DNA from: Azolla caroliniana
Lineage: Eukaryota; Polypodiophyta
Direction of reading: 5' to 3'
Assembly (NCBI GenBank): GCA_043228905.1
Contig: JBHGNT010000021.1
Span: 7,688,001-7,752,000 of the forward strand
Length of the DNA: 64,000 bases
The translations under genes and the position numbers were made by a program. Position 1 is the stretch's first letter, and each line of letters starts with the position of its first letter. A model generated the notes under the pieces. That model worked only from the letters and a program-made list of their open reading frames with translations. It did no database searches and had not been told where the DNA came from. This document shows, one piece after another, positions 35,986 through 48,740 of the stretch.

Positions 35986-38818
35986 TGGTTCACACTTAGT
36001 GAAAAACCTTAGGACATATCCACTCTGTATTCTTGCTGGACATTGCTATTATCATAATTCTGACATGTAAACAAATATATTATTTATTCTGTCCAATGTA
36101 ATGTCACCATGTTTTGAGTATTATTTGACAATCTACCCCCAAATTTGTATTAGTTGCCAACCATTTTCAATTGAAAATGTATGTCACAAAGACTTTGCCG
36201 AGATTTCCACACATTGAATGGTATGTATGTAAAGGAAAATTGGCCAAGATTGAGTGGATTGAATGATTGATTGTTTGTCTACACAATATTAGACAACCCC
36301 TATCACATGGTAATTCGACCTTAACAAATTGCACTGCTTACAAAGCTTTATCACCTCTACTCAGAAATTGGTGCCAAGGAACATGTGGACATGTGCTCCT
36401 CTATCCCACACTCTACATCGATGAAATGTGAACTTGGTAGAATTGCATGGTAAGACTCAAGATGTAGCCAATCTCGTAATTGAACAACTAAGAGAGTAAC
36501 CTTGTATAATGACTATCAACATAATCTTTCTCGATCCCAAGACCTTTTGTTGTGATAGCACTCAATGACACATTCATACCCATCTTCATTTGTGGATTTG
36601 CCTCTTTGTCTTCATTACATCGATGATAATATCATGGAACTCCTTTTTGGCAATCCCGAGGAATTCCATCAATGTGAATTCCACTTGACTATCCAAAATC
36701 CTTTCTTCCATCATGTGCTTAAGGTAAGTGGTATGTTTATCTTTGAGCAAAGTGTGAATGTCAGTCCCATTCTTTCTTTCCTTTTTTTGTTTGCCATTGG
36801 AGTTGTTGTAAATTCTTCTCTTGTATCATGTTTCTTCGAAGGGCTCACTTGCTCATCCGGTCTTTTCCTCTTCTCTTTGACAAGAACTTCATAATTTTTA
36901 CGTTTGGCTTCAACAAAGCCCGTTTTCTCATCCATAGGGTCATTCCAACCTATCATTATCTGAATTCTTCGCTTAGCTTCATAAGCCTCATCCACACGGA
37001 ACTTCCCCTTTTCTAACTTGGTTCAAAATAATCAGCCAAAATTCTCCTTCTTGCGGGCCTTGGACCCTTGTATTATATGACCAACTCGAACTCCAACTGA
37101 CATGGAATAATAAGTGTTATTCACATTCCTTCCCTCCAAATCCTCCAATTGCTTCTTCATTCCTCCCCCTTGTTATGTGTTCTCTTCCCCCTCTTATTAG
37201 AGGATAAAAGATGGTCTACGTTGGAATAAAGTTAGTGGGTGTTTTTATTTTATTTTAGCGTGCACCTTGCTTTCTTTCTTACTTACATGCTCTCCTTTTT
37301 CCTTTTGATGCCTCATGCTTTTTTGTATGTTTGTTTTTTCCCCAAAAGATTTCCTTCATTAGTATTAAGAAAAGCGCCCGGCCGGAGGGCTAAAAAAATG
37401 TAAAATTAGAGAGCATTATATACAAAAGAAGTGGTAAGGGCAAGGACCAGGGGTGATGATATTTCCATAACGGTCCTTGAGAGGAGACTGTGAACAGAGG
37501 CAACTTCTTCCATAATTGCAATAATTTTTTCCTTTTCTTCAAAACAACCTCTGAAGAGCCTGGAATATTGTCATATTGCCCCCGCACAACCGCCAATAAG
37601 CACCCCCATAATTTCGGCAATATATCTTAGAGAAGGTGATGCTTTTTTGTTTGTTGCATTAAACTCTTAACTCAAAATATGTCTTTTCTATCATAGCTTC
37701 AATGCAATCATTCAACGTTTTTAATATTCCTATTTCAACTTATTTCCTCCTATGTGTGCTCCCCCCATTGCCCAACAGTGTAACTTTGTCATGGTCTTGG
37801 CTCCACTTGAAATATCGTGTTCCCTCACATATGGGTTATGCGCTTCATGCTTAAATATAATGTCTCGAGAATCATTCCACTACATGAATCATTAAAGGTT
37901 ATTGCCATGGATCTTTAGGGAGCTTTCTTATTTTTTTTCTTTCAAAATGGATCATATGAATTCATTAACACATGTAATCATGATTTGTCTCATAGGCCGA
38001 ATTCGGCCTCTAATAGACATCTTTCTACCTCGCCTTTCTCCATTGAGACACACAACCTACAATCTAAATATGGTAGCACTAGTTGAGCTACAAAAACTCT
38101 GAATCATACCTCGTAGATGCAATCAAAACAAAATGTGTTATTAGTTGCAATTACTAATAGAAGACTTTTTTGCAAGCCTAAGCCAACTTAATTACTTGCT
38201 TATATATAAGGACTTAAACTTCTATATCAAGGAAATTTGACTCATAGCTTATATAATAATTTTGCACAAAAAATAGAAATGTAACATATTTACAAATTAT
38301 GTTAATATGGTGGATTGGTAGATTAATGGGTCACCAATCTTTTAAGTGCTACTGCAAGAGAACCCGCTCAGATCCTCAATTTTTACCTTCATGGTAGATA
38401 AATCAAATCACCAAACTGAATTAGTTAAAAAGATGCGAGATGCATTACAAGATATATGGATGGATGGATCGAAAAGTAATTTCTCCTGTAATTGAAATCT
38501 TGGTGTAGATTAAAGTGAGTGAGTTAATTACACAAAGTGTGCGCAAGGGCCCAAAGTGAACAAACAATCTGTATATGGGGGTCCTTTTTGAATGATCATG
38601 TGGCTTTATTAATTAAAAGCGTTAGTTTTTATTTCTTTAAGATTTGCTTCTGACAAGGGGTCCAATTTGTGAAGGATGATGCAGTGACATTTTTCCTGTG
38701 GATCCAATTGAAAAAACAAAAAGCAAGCAAAAGATCTTGCTTTTCCATGCTTCTTCTTCTTCTTCAGATTCTTCTTCTTTCTTTGTTGGCGGCCACTGAG
38801 ACAGAGACTAGATTTATG
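35986..38818. other. Intergenic DNA between the U-box and kinase genes
   Basis: No host gene is recognised. The middle holds a Ty3 gag fragment (36530-37060). The short frame at 37390-37620 (-) has no recognisable motif. The last 250 bp, to the left of the kinase stop, is probably its 3' UTR; a minus-strand AATAAA occurs at 38605-38610. Confidence 0.5.
36530..37060 (-). pseudogene. Ty3/Gypsy gag fragment
   Basis: Minus strand: ARRRRILADYFEPS, then a frame with KRKRPDEQVSPSKKHD and, after frameshifts, EERILDSQVEFTLMEFLGIA and KKEFHDIIIDVMKTKRQ. This lines up with the gag of the element at the right end of the window (VFEERILDSRVDFSLRELLG, IAKKEFHDLLVDLVKRKRQS) at roughly 60% identity by eye. 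It is a short relic, interrupted by stops. Confidence 0.75.
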
Positions 38819-41800
38819 TCATGATGAGGAAGAAGGGGAGGAATTAGTTTGCTCCAATTCATCATCATTAGTGAAGCCAGAGAAACGCCTGGAGTATAAA
38901 TTAGGGTTTACTACATGGTGCTGGTGTTGTTGGCTCCTCATCCCATTATTCGATCCATTACTAGCAATGCTGCATGAGCGCATCATATTACTGCTGTTAA
39001 TCGCGGTCCGATTTGACTTACCACAATGATCCGATGAAGAAGATCGGCCGCTGCGATTCCCGTTGAAATTGCCTCGTGCAGATCTCATGACATTCAGTTC
39101 ATCCGATCGATGGCTTTGCGGATTGGTATAATTCATGTAATTACTGTAAATCATGCCATTGATCGAGGAGCTCAATGACGTCGGTTCGATCTGAGCGTGA
39201 TCAATGATCACGTCTCCTTCTAATATCCGTAGCACCTGCGCATAGATCACATTTTATAATTTACTGCGTCAATCATCATCATCATCGCCAGTAATGATTC
39301 GTATTCTTAATCATGGTTTTCATCAGTAGATTTGTTGATATATCTCTGATAATTATTAATTTAGAGGGGCAAAAAGCATGGAATGATTTCTTGCTTCCTA
39401 GTAGCAGTAAAAAGAAAAAAGGAAAATGAACCCTAAAAGAAACTGGAGACATTTGGTTGGATCCATGGCATTAGGGTTTTTTTATTTTTAGAGGGGGGCA
39501 AAAGGCATGGAATGATTTCTTGCTTCCTAGTTTAGCAGTAAAAAGAAAAAAAACCCTAAAAGAAACTGGTGACATTTGGTTGGATCCATGGCATTAGGGT
39601 TTTTTTAGAGGGGGGCAAAAAGGCATGGAATGATTTCTTGCTTCCTAGTTTAGCAGTAAACAGAAAAAAGAAACCCTAAAAGAAACTGGAGACATTTGGT
39701 TGGATCCATGGCATTAGGGTTTTATTATTTTTAGAGGGGGGGCAAAAAGGCATGGAATGATTTCTTGCTTCCGAGTAGCAGTAAAAAGAAAGAAACCCTA
39801 AAAGAAGGTGGATCCATGGCATTAGGGTTTACCTGCGACATTCTGGGGCGCAGGTGTGGGTCCTTGCGGATGCAGAGAGATGCGGCGTGCAGAGTGCAGT
39901 AGATCTGGTCATCTTCGTATAGCTCGTGGGAGCTCCCCAGGCGGGGATCCAGCAGCTGCTGCAGAGCTCGATCTGAATTATAGTTACCATCTCCTCGCCC
40001 TAATTCTTCGAGCAATGGCCGTGCCTAGAGTTCCAATCCCAACATTTTTTTTAATGGAGAGATTTGTAACCAGATTACAGAAAAAGAAAACAAAGAATTC
40101 ATCGATCTTGTGCAGTAAACTGATGATACAAACAAAAAAAAAAAAACAACAGTTCGTCGAATCCATCGATTCTGTGCAGAAAAACAGATAGATCTACAAA
40201 TGTGGGAGAAATTATAAATTTCTCTTTTGTAATCAGATTAGTACACCAAAAAAGAAAACATGAATCCATCGATTTTGTGCAGTAAACTGATGATACAAAC
40301 ATAAAAACAACAGTTCGTCGAATCCATCGATTCTGTGCAGAAAAACTGATGATCTACAGATGTCAGAGAAATTTAAAGAATTTCTTTTGTACCCATTCTG
40401 TGAGGCATTGTTGGCCTTTGGATCGAGCTATGTCTACTGCTTTCCGCCCCGTCACGATCTCAAGAAGCACTACACCGAACGAGTAGACGTCTGCCTTCTC
40501 TGTGATTTCGCCGCTCTGCGCATACTCAGGGGCTAGGTACCTGCAATCAATTCAAATGCATATACATATATACTAGAATCATCATCATCATCATCATCGC
40601 GGTGTCAGTAATTGATCTATATATATATATATATATATTGCAACAGATCGATCTACATATATAGGAATGAAATCGTTTGCAGCATTTGATACGAGACTAA
40701 ATGCATCATCAATCACCATAGATAGATCCAGAACTTCCAATTTTCTATATTCAACAGACCGATCTGGAATGAATCGTTGCACATATAATACGACTAAATG
40801 CATCAATCACCATAGATCCAGTAATTCTATGATTCTCCTAACCGAAAGATTGCCAGAGAATTGTTGCATATACATAATACGAAGTAAATGCATCATCAGA
40901 GAATCCAGTAACTCTATCTGGAACAGACAGATCTGGAATTGATTCTTACGGTTTTTTTTTTTTGCATCATCAGAGATCCACTAACTCTATATCGAACAGA
41001 CAGATCTAGAATTGATTCTTACAAATATACGATTAAATGCATCATCAGAGATCCAGTAAATTTCTACACTGACCCATTTTGAAGATCATATTCATCATCA
41101 ACACTAGTAAAGTTTTGAATTCATATTCTGCATACCCAAATGTCCCTATCACTCGAGTCTGCACGCCCAAATCGCCATCGGGTTGCCATCTCGCCAATCC
41201 AAAATCACCCACCTGTTCCCGAATTAACCGGAACATTAACCTCGATTAATTGAACCTAAACATGCACCGGGAGCATTATAATCACGAGATGATTATTATT
41301 AATTATACCATCGGCTCATAATCGTGTGTCAGAAGAATGTTGTTGGGCCTCATGTCGCGATGGATGATGCATCCGACACGGCATTCTTCGTGCAGATAGC
41401 GGAGGCCGCGGGCCGCACCAACTGCCACTTTCCGTCTCGCCGACCATGCCAGAGGCGGCCGCTCTCTACCTGCAATATACAATATATATATATATAGTGT
41501 GTAAATTTCATGGACAAAACATTTAAAGATGTGCTGTGCATTCCTCTGTGTCAACTAATCAGAGCAAAGATTAAGGGGCACCCTGTATCTGCTTAGTTGT
41601 AAATTAAGGGCAAGCAAATGGGTGTAATTAGGGGCATTTTTGCGATTAATCAGAGCAAAGATTAAAGGGCATCATGGATCTGATTACTTGTAAATTAAGG
41701 GGAAAGAAGGTGTAATTACGCATTTTCGCGATTAATCAGAGCAAAAATTTAAAGGGCACCATGGATCAGAGCAAAGATTAAGGGGCACCATAGATCTGCT

Positions 41801-44800
41801 TAGTTGTAATTATAAGGGCAAGCAAACAGGTGGGTAATTAAGGGCAATTTGCGCGATTAATCAGAGCAAAGATTAAAGGGCACCATGGATCAGAGCAAAG
41901 ATTAAGGGGAAGGCACCATGGATCTGCTTAGTTGTAATTATAAGGGCAAGCAAACAGGTAGGTAATTAAGGGCAATTTGCACGATTAATCAGAGGAAAGA
42001 TTAAAGGGAACCATAGATCAGAGCAAAGATTAAGGGACAGGCACCATAAATGTCTGAAGGGCATAAAATTGGGGCGATTATTATTGTTACCATAGAGATG
42101 CGACTCTAACGATCCGTTGCAGATGAACTCGTAGACGAGGAGGCGCTTCGTGTCTTCGATGCAGTAGCCAATGAGCATGACGACATTGCGGTGCTGGGCG
42201 CAGCTGAGCACGTCGACCTCGGAGCAGAACTCGATGTCGCCTTGAGAGCTCGCGGGGCCTCGGTGCTGCTTCACGGCCACGGCCTGGCCATCGGGGAGGA
42301 GGCCACGGTGGACCGACCCGAACCCTCCCTCCGCCAGGAAGTTGACCTTGGAGAAGCCCGCGGTGGCGAGCTCGAGCTCCCGGTACAAGAAGCGGCGCGG
42401 GGGTTTCCCGAACACGGGTGACTTGTGCTGGCATATCGAGCAGAGCGGGGGCGGCCCTGGGGGAGACCGTATGCGCTCGTGGGCCGCCTCCTCCATCTCC
42501 GCTCCTCCCCCGCTTCTCCTCCTCCTCCTCCTCCTCCTTGTAGTAGTAGTAGAACCCCCGCAAGCTTCCGACATTGCCCGCCTCACGCTCGATGTCCTCT
42601 CGAATTCATCTCCGCCGTCTCCGCGATCGTCGGCCACCACCGCCTCCTCATCGTAGCAGGAAACCGCCCAATTCATGCCTCGCGGTGTGAATACCTTCGA
42701 TTCTTTCCTCTCCATCTGAATCGACTTCTTCCTCTGAATCATCGACGACAATGAAGGCGATGATGATAATGATAATGCTGCTGCTGCTGCTGCTGCTGCT
42801 ACTGTGGCCTGATGATCCCATTCCGAGAACTTCTGCAGAAGCTCCCGTGTCGTAACACCGCCGCCGCCGGTGGTGGTGGTGGTGGTGGTCATGGGGAGCT
42901 CAGAAACGGGCAATTCAGCTCCGCCGCCGGAGGTACTAGAGAGATTCTTATGGGCGGGCGCAGGAAGCGTGCATTTCACGATGTCCGGGCGGAGGAGGAC
43001 TCGGCGGCGGCTCCGGCTCCCGGAAGCCGTGGCGGCCGGCTTACAGAAGCTGCTCATGACTGCATTGAAGTGTGAGGAGGTGGGGCTAGATGCGGCGGCC
43101 GATTTGCGTGGGGATGGCTGATCGGCACCCGATACTCCATGGGTCCGGGTCCGGGTCCGGGTTCGACTCGGGCTCGGGCTCGGACTCGGGGGGATGATGA
43201 GCCGAGCAGTATTATTATTGCTGAGATGATGGAGCAGAGAAATGGGTGGTGGTGATGGCGATGGCGATGGGGGCTTTATGTGGGCGATATGGAGATCTGC
43301 AAGCTCTGCAGTGGATCTAGAGATGATGGACATGGTAGTAGTAGCAGGTAATTTGGATGGCCCTGATGATGATGATGATGATGCAGAAGTGTAATTTCTA
43401 GCATTCACCATAGCTGCTGTACTACTTGATTCCTGTTTGTACGGATGGTCATGAATCTGATTATGATGATGATTCGAGCTACTACTTTGAAGGGGCAGCG
43501 ATGGCGAGCTCGAAGCCATGAGATCAAATACATCTGCAGGCCTCCATGCCTCCTCATCATCTTCTTCATCAGATTCTTCTTCTTCTTCATCTTCTTCAGA
43601 TTCGTGAGATTCTGATGATCTGAACATTTTGATGATCGTAGATGACTCTGTTGAACCCCATTTTGAAAGCATGGAGAGCACACACATTATGTAATATGAT
43701 TAGCTTCTTTTTTTCTTAATCTGCAGAATTCGGCAAGAAAAAAGAAAGATTAGGAACTAGTAATTTGTCAGGCAATTATATGTTATACCCTCGCTGTAAG
43801 GATTGTCCCCCTTCTTTGGCTGACACTTGATTCCATCGCTGTCTGTTTTAGTTACGCGATCAATCATCATCCGATTCGCTGCAGAACCAGTCCAAAAATC
43901 CTCCATTTCTGGCTTCTTGATCTGATCTTTGGCTCCTGTTGTATCCGGACTGATGGAGGGGGTGCTCGATGCAGGTGTGCAAGGAAGTCCAGATTTCGGC
44001 AGCTCAGACGAATGATTCGAGAGCTCCATCCCTGATCACATGATGAATGAACATGCTTTTAATTGGAATTAACACCACTGATTAGAGGAAGAAATCCTAG
44101 AATTGAATTTCTAAAGGTCCGATCAGAGATTGAGTACTAATTGTAGAAGATTAATTATTAAGTACCTGTTAATTCACTACCAGTAGTAGCTGCACAATTA
44201 TCCTCCTCCTCCTCCTCATCATCATCATTACCATTAAGGTTAATTATGTAGCCATAGCTCTGATCACTATGCAGGCTGTCATCAGCCTTAACACTATAGA
44301 TTAAGCGCTCCATTACATGGGCGGGTTCCATGTCATTAGCATCAGTGGCAGAAGATGTCTGTTGAGGATTACATTCACTAACAAGTTGCATGGAGTTATT
44401 AGGCACAGGAATGAATGGGGGGTGCCGCTGCCTATGGATTGGGGCTCGTTTACTGGAAGATGATGATGAAGAAGAAGATGATGAGGAGGAGGAGGAGGAG
44501 GAGGGATCATGCAGGTGCCCCAAACTGTAATGAGGATTATGAGGATGATTATGATAATGAGGATGAGTATGAATATGATTATGAGGATGATTATGAGTAT
44601 GAGGATGAGGATGATTATGATTATGGGGATGATTATGATTATGATTATGATTATGAGGATGATGATGAGGATGATTATGATTATGATTATGCAAGGGACT
44701 TCCATTGTGATCAATCAGAGGATCATGTCCATCCTTGGATTGATTATGATTAGGAGGAGGATCGAAGCTATGGTTATAGATGTGATGGATGGGGGATATG

Positions 44801-46452
44801 GTGGTGATGCTGCCATGGCAGTGATGATCATTATTAGCAGGTGGATTAATGGAATCCTGAGATTTGGAATGGCGCGATAATTGATGATTATGAGGATCAT
44901 TAGCGAGATTGAGGCGGAGGATCTTGCAGGAGCTCGCCATCGCCATGGATTGCTTCACCATCACCACATTACAGCGCAGCCTCTCCACGCACGCCTTCCC
45001 TTCTCTGCTCTTCATCACATGCCTATGGATCGCCCAAACTTAGCAGACAAAACAAAATCGAAGCTTATTTTTACTCTCTAATCAGAGCCCTAATCAGATG
45101 CAGCTTCGGCGTTAATCACCTGTCTAACACCACCCAAGCGGCGCCAATCCGCTCACATTCCGTCGCCATCGCTCCCTTCTCGCACTCTGATATCACCTTA
45201 ACGCGCACATTAGCCTGCCACAGACAGATTAATACCACCCTAAATCATCCTCTAATCAAGATCACCAGTGGCTAATCACCCCCCTAATCAAAGCGCTCTG
45301 TAATAAATAAATAAATTACATTAGCCTGTCACAGACAGATTAATACCACCCTAAATCATCCTCTAATCAAGATCACCAGTGGCTAATCACCCCCCCTAAT
45401 CAAAGCGCTCTGTAATAAATAAATAAATTACATTAGCCTGCCACAGACAGATTAATACCACCCTAAATCATCGTCTAATCAAGATCACTAGTGGCTAATC
45501 ACCCCCCTAATCAAATAATAAGTTAATTAATTACCTTCTTTGCATCGCAGAGAGCGTGCAGCTCTTCCATCATCGAGGAGCAGCAATCGCTGATCTCTTC
45601 CTCTAAATCCTCGTCGATCACATGATTCATCTCTCCGCCGATCAATCTCCTCCTCTGCAGGATCTTCCCCGTCCGCCTTGCACACTCGCCAGAAAACAGA
45701 ACAGAAGGCAAGCTCCATAGCCTAGATCGAGCTAAACAAGAAACCGAAAGCTTTAGCTAAATTAGCCTCAACAAAATGAAATGGATTTGAATTGAATTGA
45801 TTTGATTTGATTTGAATTGAATTGAATTGAAAGCCTTTTTTTTGGGATCGACTGTTAATTTGGGCTGAAATAATCCAGCATGATTTTAGGGGTGATTAGG
45901 GCTAAATTACATGGCCATAATGCTATGAGGGTGATGGAATCTCCTCGCTGGACCACATTAGAGAGCGCCCATTGAAGCGCATTCTTGTTAAGCTTGATTG
46001 CATTGACAGCCACCGCGATGACTGATTTGTCTGCACAATTCAGCATCAAATTCCTCACCATCAAATGTCACAGATTACAAACCCTTCACTCCATAATCCC
46101 CATCTCTGAATAAATAAATGTGATTGTGTTCATGATGATTATTGTGGATGCAATGGTGAGCCAAGTTAATCTCTCTGTAATTAGCTAAGCATTAAGAGGT
46201 AAATTTACTCTGATATGCATGGCCCATCTCGCTAATGATCCTGCGGTCATCATCATCATCGGAGCCATGGTGATCCTGAACCAAATCGAGGCCTTCTTTC
46301 TGGCGAATGCATTCGTGGATTACTTCGATATGGCGTGATGGATAATAAATATCCTCCTCATTATCATCATCATCATCATCATCATTATTACTGTTGATCG
46401 GCGATTTTGCTAATAATTGCTGCCTTGCCATGGCTTTAATGGAACCCATCAT
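38819..46452 (-). CDS. USP-domain receptor-like cytoplasmic kinase, 12 exons
   Basis: Exons (minus): 46452-46209, 46030-45911, 45731-45535, 45214-45120, 45022-44166, 44031-43789, 43647-42091, 41469-41309, 41212-41136, 40540-40393, 40024-39833, 39235-38819: 4308 nt, 1435 aa, phases consistent. Universal-stress-protein fold at about 83-245 ([40 protein letters not shown]), then [20 protein letters not shown], a family hallmark. The kinase starts at about 1005 ([20 protein letters not shown]) with lysine in VAVKQH (about 1045), HRDMRPNN (about 1141) and DFG (about 1161). The glycine loop is AEGGFGSV, with Ala for the first Gly, which fits the family often labelled inactive (SELMODRAFT_444075-like). 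Relatives are about 700-770 aa; here exons 5 and 7 are swollen by His/Asn, Ser, Asp/Glu and Ala tracts. Exon 1 is poorly conserved, so the start is the least certain part. Confidence 0.88.
39360..39832. repeat. Four-copy tandem repeat filling intron 11 of the kinase gene
   Basis: The phrase ggcatggaatgatttcttgc recurs at about 39376, 39505, 39623 and 39750, spacing 118-129 bp. Each unit also has agaaaccctaaaagaa and ggatccatggcattaggg. The repeat runs up to the exon 11 donor. Confidence 0.92.
40025..40392. repeat. Two-copy tandem repeat forming intron 10 of the kinase gene
   Basis: Two copies about 180 bp apart, each with atcgattttgtgcagtaaac or a close variant, tgatgatacaaac, aacaacagttcgtcgaatcc, atcgattctgtgcag and tctacaatg-like sequence. 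They fill nearly the whole 368-bp intron. Confidence 0.88.
40690..41075. repeat. Tandem repeat in intron 9 of the kinase gene
   Basis: Units of roughly 75-110 bp with taaatgcatcat, cagagatccagtaa, aacagacagatctggaatt and gattcttac, at least four diverged copies between about 40690 and 41060. An (AT)n run lies at 40618-40639. Confidence 0.8.
41565..42055. repeat. Tandem repeat in intron 7 of the kinase gene
   Basis: Repeats of attaatcagagcaaagatta, aaggggcaccatggatc, tgcttagttgtaattataag and ggcaagcaaacaggt, in at least five nested or partial copies within the 620-bp intron 41470-42090. Confidence 0.88.
44500..44700 (-). repeat. In-frame (GATTATGAG)-type repeat coding for His/Asn/Pro tract
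   Basis: Within exon 5 of the kinase gene. On the minus strand it reads as alternating [11 protein letters not shown] units. Neighbouring low-complexity blocks are poly-Ser (about 44460-44510) and Asp/Glu runs (about 44200-44230). Frames on the other strand here are shadows. Confidence 0.9.
45211..45530. repeat. Three-copy 111-112 bp repeat in intron 3 that duplicates the splice acceptor
   Basis: Plus-strand tagcctgccacagacagatt begins at 45211, 45322 (one change) and 45434. The first copy contains the real acceptor of exon 4 (minus CTGTGGCAG then GCTAATGTG). The other two present the same acceptor followed by GCTAATGTAATTTATT, so they are decoys. Confidence 0.92.
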
Positions 46453-47201
46453 TCACTCTAATTTCATAATTTGTGGCTAGTTACTGCCAACTGGTTACGG
46501 CTCTTAGATTTTGGATTTGATTATTAAACCCGATCATACCTCAGATCAATCATCAGCAGTACAGATTCATTCTATTAAAACAAGTGATCATTTAAGTCAT
46601 TAAAACCGTGATTCCATCATTCATACAAAAAAGACTCACAATGATGCACTGTCAATTATTCAGAAAAAGGAAACAAATTTATTAATGGAGAGAATGGATC
46701 ATCCCATCATGGGACAGCTAAGAATAGATAGCTACCTACTGAATTAAAAAACACTTGATAAATTCTTCTTCCTATTATTATTTTTAACTAAATTATTGTA
46801 TAATATATTGTCTGTCTTGACTGTAGACTGATTGATCCATCCATCCTGATTCCTGGGTCTGATTCTGAGTTTCTTTTCCAACAGTCCTTTCAATTCATTT
46901 GTACATATAATATATATATATATATATATGTGGATATATATATATATCACTATATGTATAAAGATTTCATGAATGATAGCTAGTGTTTAGATGGATAGGT
47001 GTTATGCAGATAGAATTAAATGCATTCTGTATGATGTATGGTCACGAGATAATAGGCTTTTTCCTTTGAGATGACAGGTCTATTTTTTGATCAAAATTAT
47101 ATCGACCGATTCCATTAGTCTCTAAGCAGAATGATTAGGCTCCCCCCCAATTAGTGCCTGATTAGTTCCTAATGATCGCCTGATTAATTTATAGCCCAAC
47201 A

Positions 47202-47223
47202 CCCCCCCCCCCCCCCCCCCCCC
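47202..47223. repeat. C22 homopolymer
   Basis: Twenty-two consecutive C residues about 750 bp upstream of the kinase gene start. Length may be unreliable. Confidence 0.9.
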
Positions 47224-48190
47224 TTACTAAGGCCACAGCTGATTTATTGAATTTTTACTAAACCCATCCTTTACCTAAAGCTAATAGCAGTGGAATTAGT
47301 GCTTGATTAGAGATTAGTTACCTGATTACGGGAAAATAGACTTTGCTTAATACATGATCTGTGGGTAATTAGCAGCACTAATGATATGAATAGCCATCAT
47401 GAGACTCGACGGTGTAATCTGAATTAGTTGGCAGTGCTTAAGTATCTCGTAACGAAGCATTTAATTAAAGGGGGCGGGAGAATGGGTCTTAATTATTATT
47501 ATTATTATTATCATCATCATCATCATCATCATCATTGTCGAATAATTTAAAGACCGCAGGACAAAATAATATAATCAAAGAATTTGCGAGCTCAAAGATT
47601 GATTGATGCAGAACAAGAGGAAAAGCAAAAAGCCTTTTCAGATTTAAACTCAAAGGGAAAGAAAGGGTTCCTAAATTATGTTTTAATTAATATATGTATG
47701 GTCTCTGTGTGTGTCTACAGAGAATCACATCAAGGAGTCAATCAGTCCATCAATCAATCAATGAATTATGAATAAATTAAAATAGGATGCATTGACAGGA
47801 TTTGAACCCATGATCACACCAAAAAACCTATTATGAAAACAAAACAGATACCCACTCCATTCTACATTAAAACCATTAAAATTTTCTTTGGTTTCAAACC
47901 ATTAAACATACATACAATATAAGGTTCCATCCAATCCACACCATTAGAAAAAGCTTTTTCTTTTTCATTTGTAATCTCATTATTTATTATGAGAGAGTGT
48001 CTTGACTCTTGAGTGATGGGCTTTTTAAACACTTGAATTAAGTCCTTGGATTTTGTCCCTTCTTATGTCTTCTTCCTCCATTTCTTTGACTTTCTCTTCA
48101 CTAATGTAAATTTAATCTTCTTTCTAGTGTGTGTATTCATCCCATCATATGCATGTAGGCTCTTCTTCTTCTTTTACACATACATTGCCC

Positions 48191-48256
48191 ATACATACAT
48201 ACATACATACATACATACATACATACATACATACATACATACATACATACATACAT
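48191..48256. repeat. (CATA)n microsatellite
   Basis: About 16 perfect tetranucleotide copies of ATAC/CATA. Confidence 0.95.
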
Positions 48257-48634
48257 CATTCAATGTATTCACGTGCATGTGAACATTAATACTTGTCGAC
48301 CGGAACTACGTTGGTAATCCGTGACGGACTGATCCTTGACTTAACCAACTCATCGACCCAGGAGTATCAGGAATAACAACAAAGTAACACACACATGGTG
48401 CACACTGCCTAGATGCTGGCTGACTCTTATTATACCCTTTGGACCCAATCGGACACACACATTCGTGGGGTAAAGAAACCTCTAAGAAATGCGGAATGAA
48501 CACATTCACTCACTCTACCCATGCATCGCGCCCTGTGCTCTGCATTCATATCTGTCACCTTCATTGTCACCATCAACACACGTTACCTCTTCTCGTCATG
48601 GTCGAACACCTTGTTCGTGTCCATGTTGTGGTTG

Positions 48635-48740
48635 TAGTTAGTAGTTAGTAGTTAGTAGTTAGTAGTAGTAGTTAGTAGTTAGTAGTAGTAGTAGTTGGTA
48701 GGAGGAGTATCAATAGTTGTAGTTAGCAAGTAGTAGTAGT
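48635..48740. repeat. (GTAGTTA)/(TAG)n repeat
   Basis: Imperfect runs of gtagttagtagttagtag and tagtagtag over about 100 bp. Confidence 0.9.

Noticed and set aside
42087-43121. Several 80-160 codon frames overlapping kinase exon 7
   Set aside because: GC-rich shadow frames of the real exon, which has the conserved kinase sequence.
44313-44880. Plus- and minus-strand frames full of Ile/Met or Asp/Tyr over the HNH tract
   Set aside because: Shadows of exon 5 of the kinase gene produced by its GATTATGAG-type repeat.
47790-47830. tRNA-like B box on the minus strand (ggttcaaatcctgtcaatgc)
   Set aside because: No A box at the right spacing and no acceptor or anticodon stem could be drawn.
48181-48260. 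Short-interval repeats resembling a CRISPR-like array
   Set aside because: They are a simple CATA microsatellite in a plant genome; no spacers.
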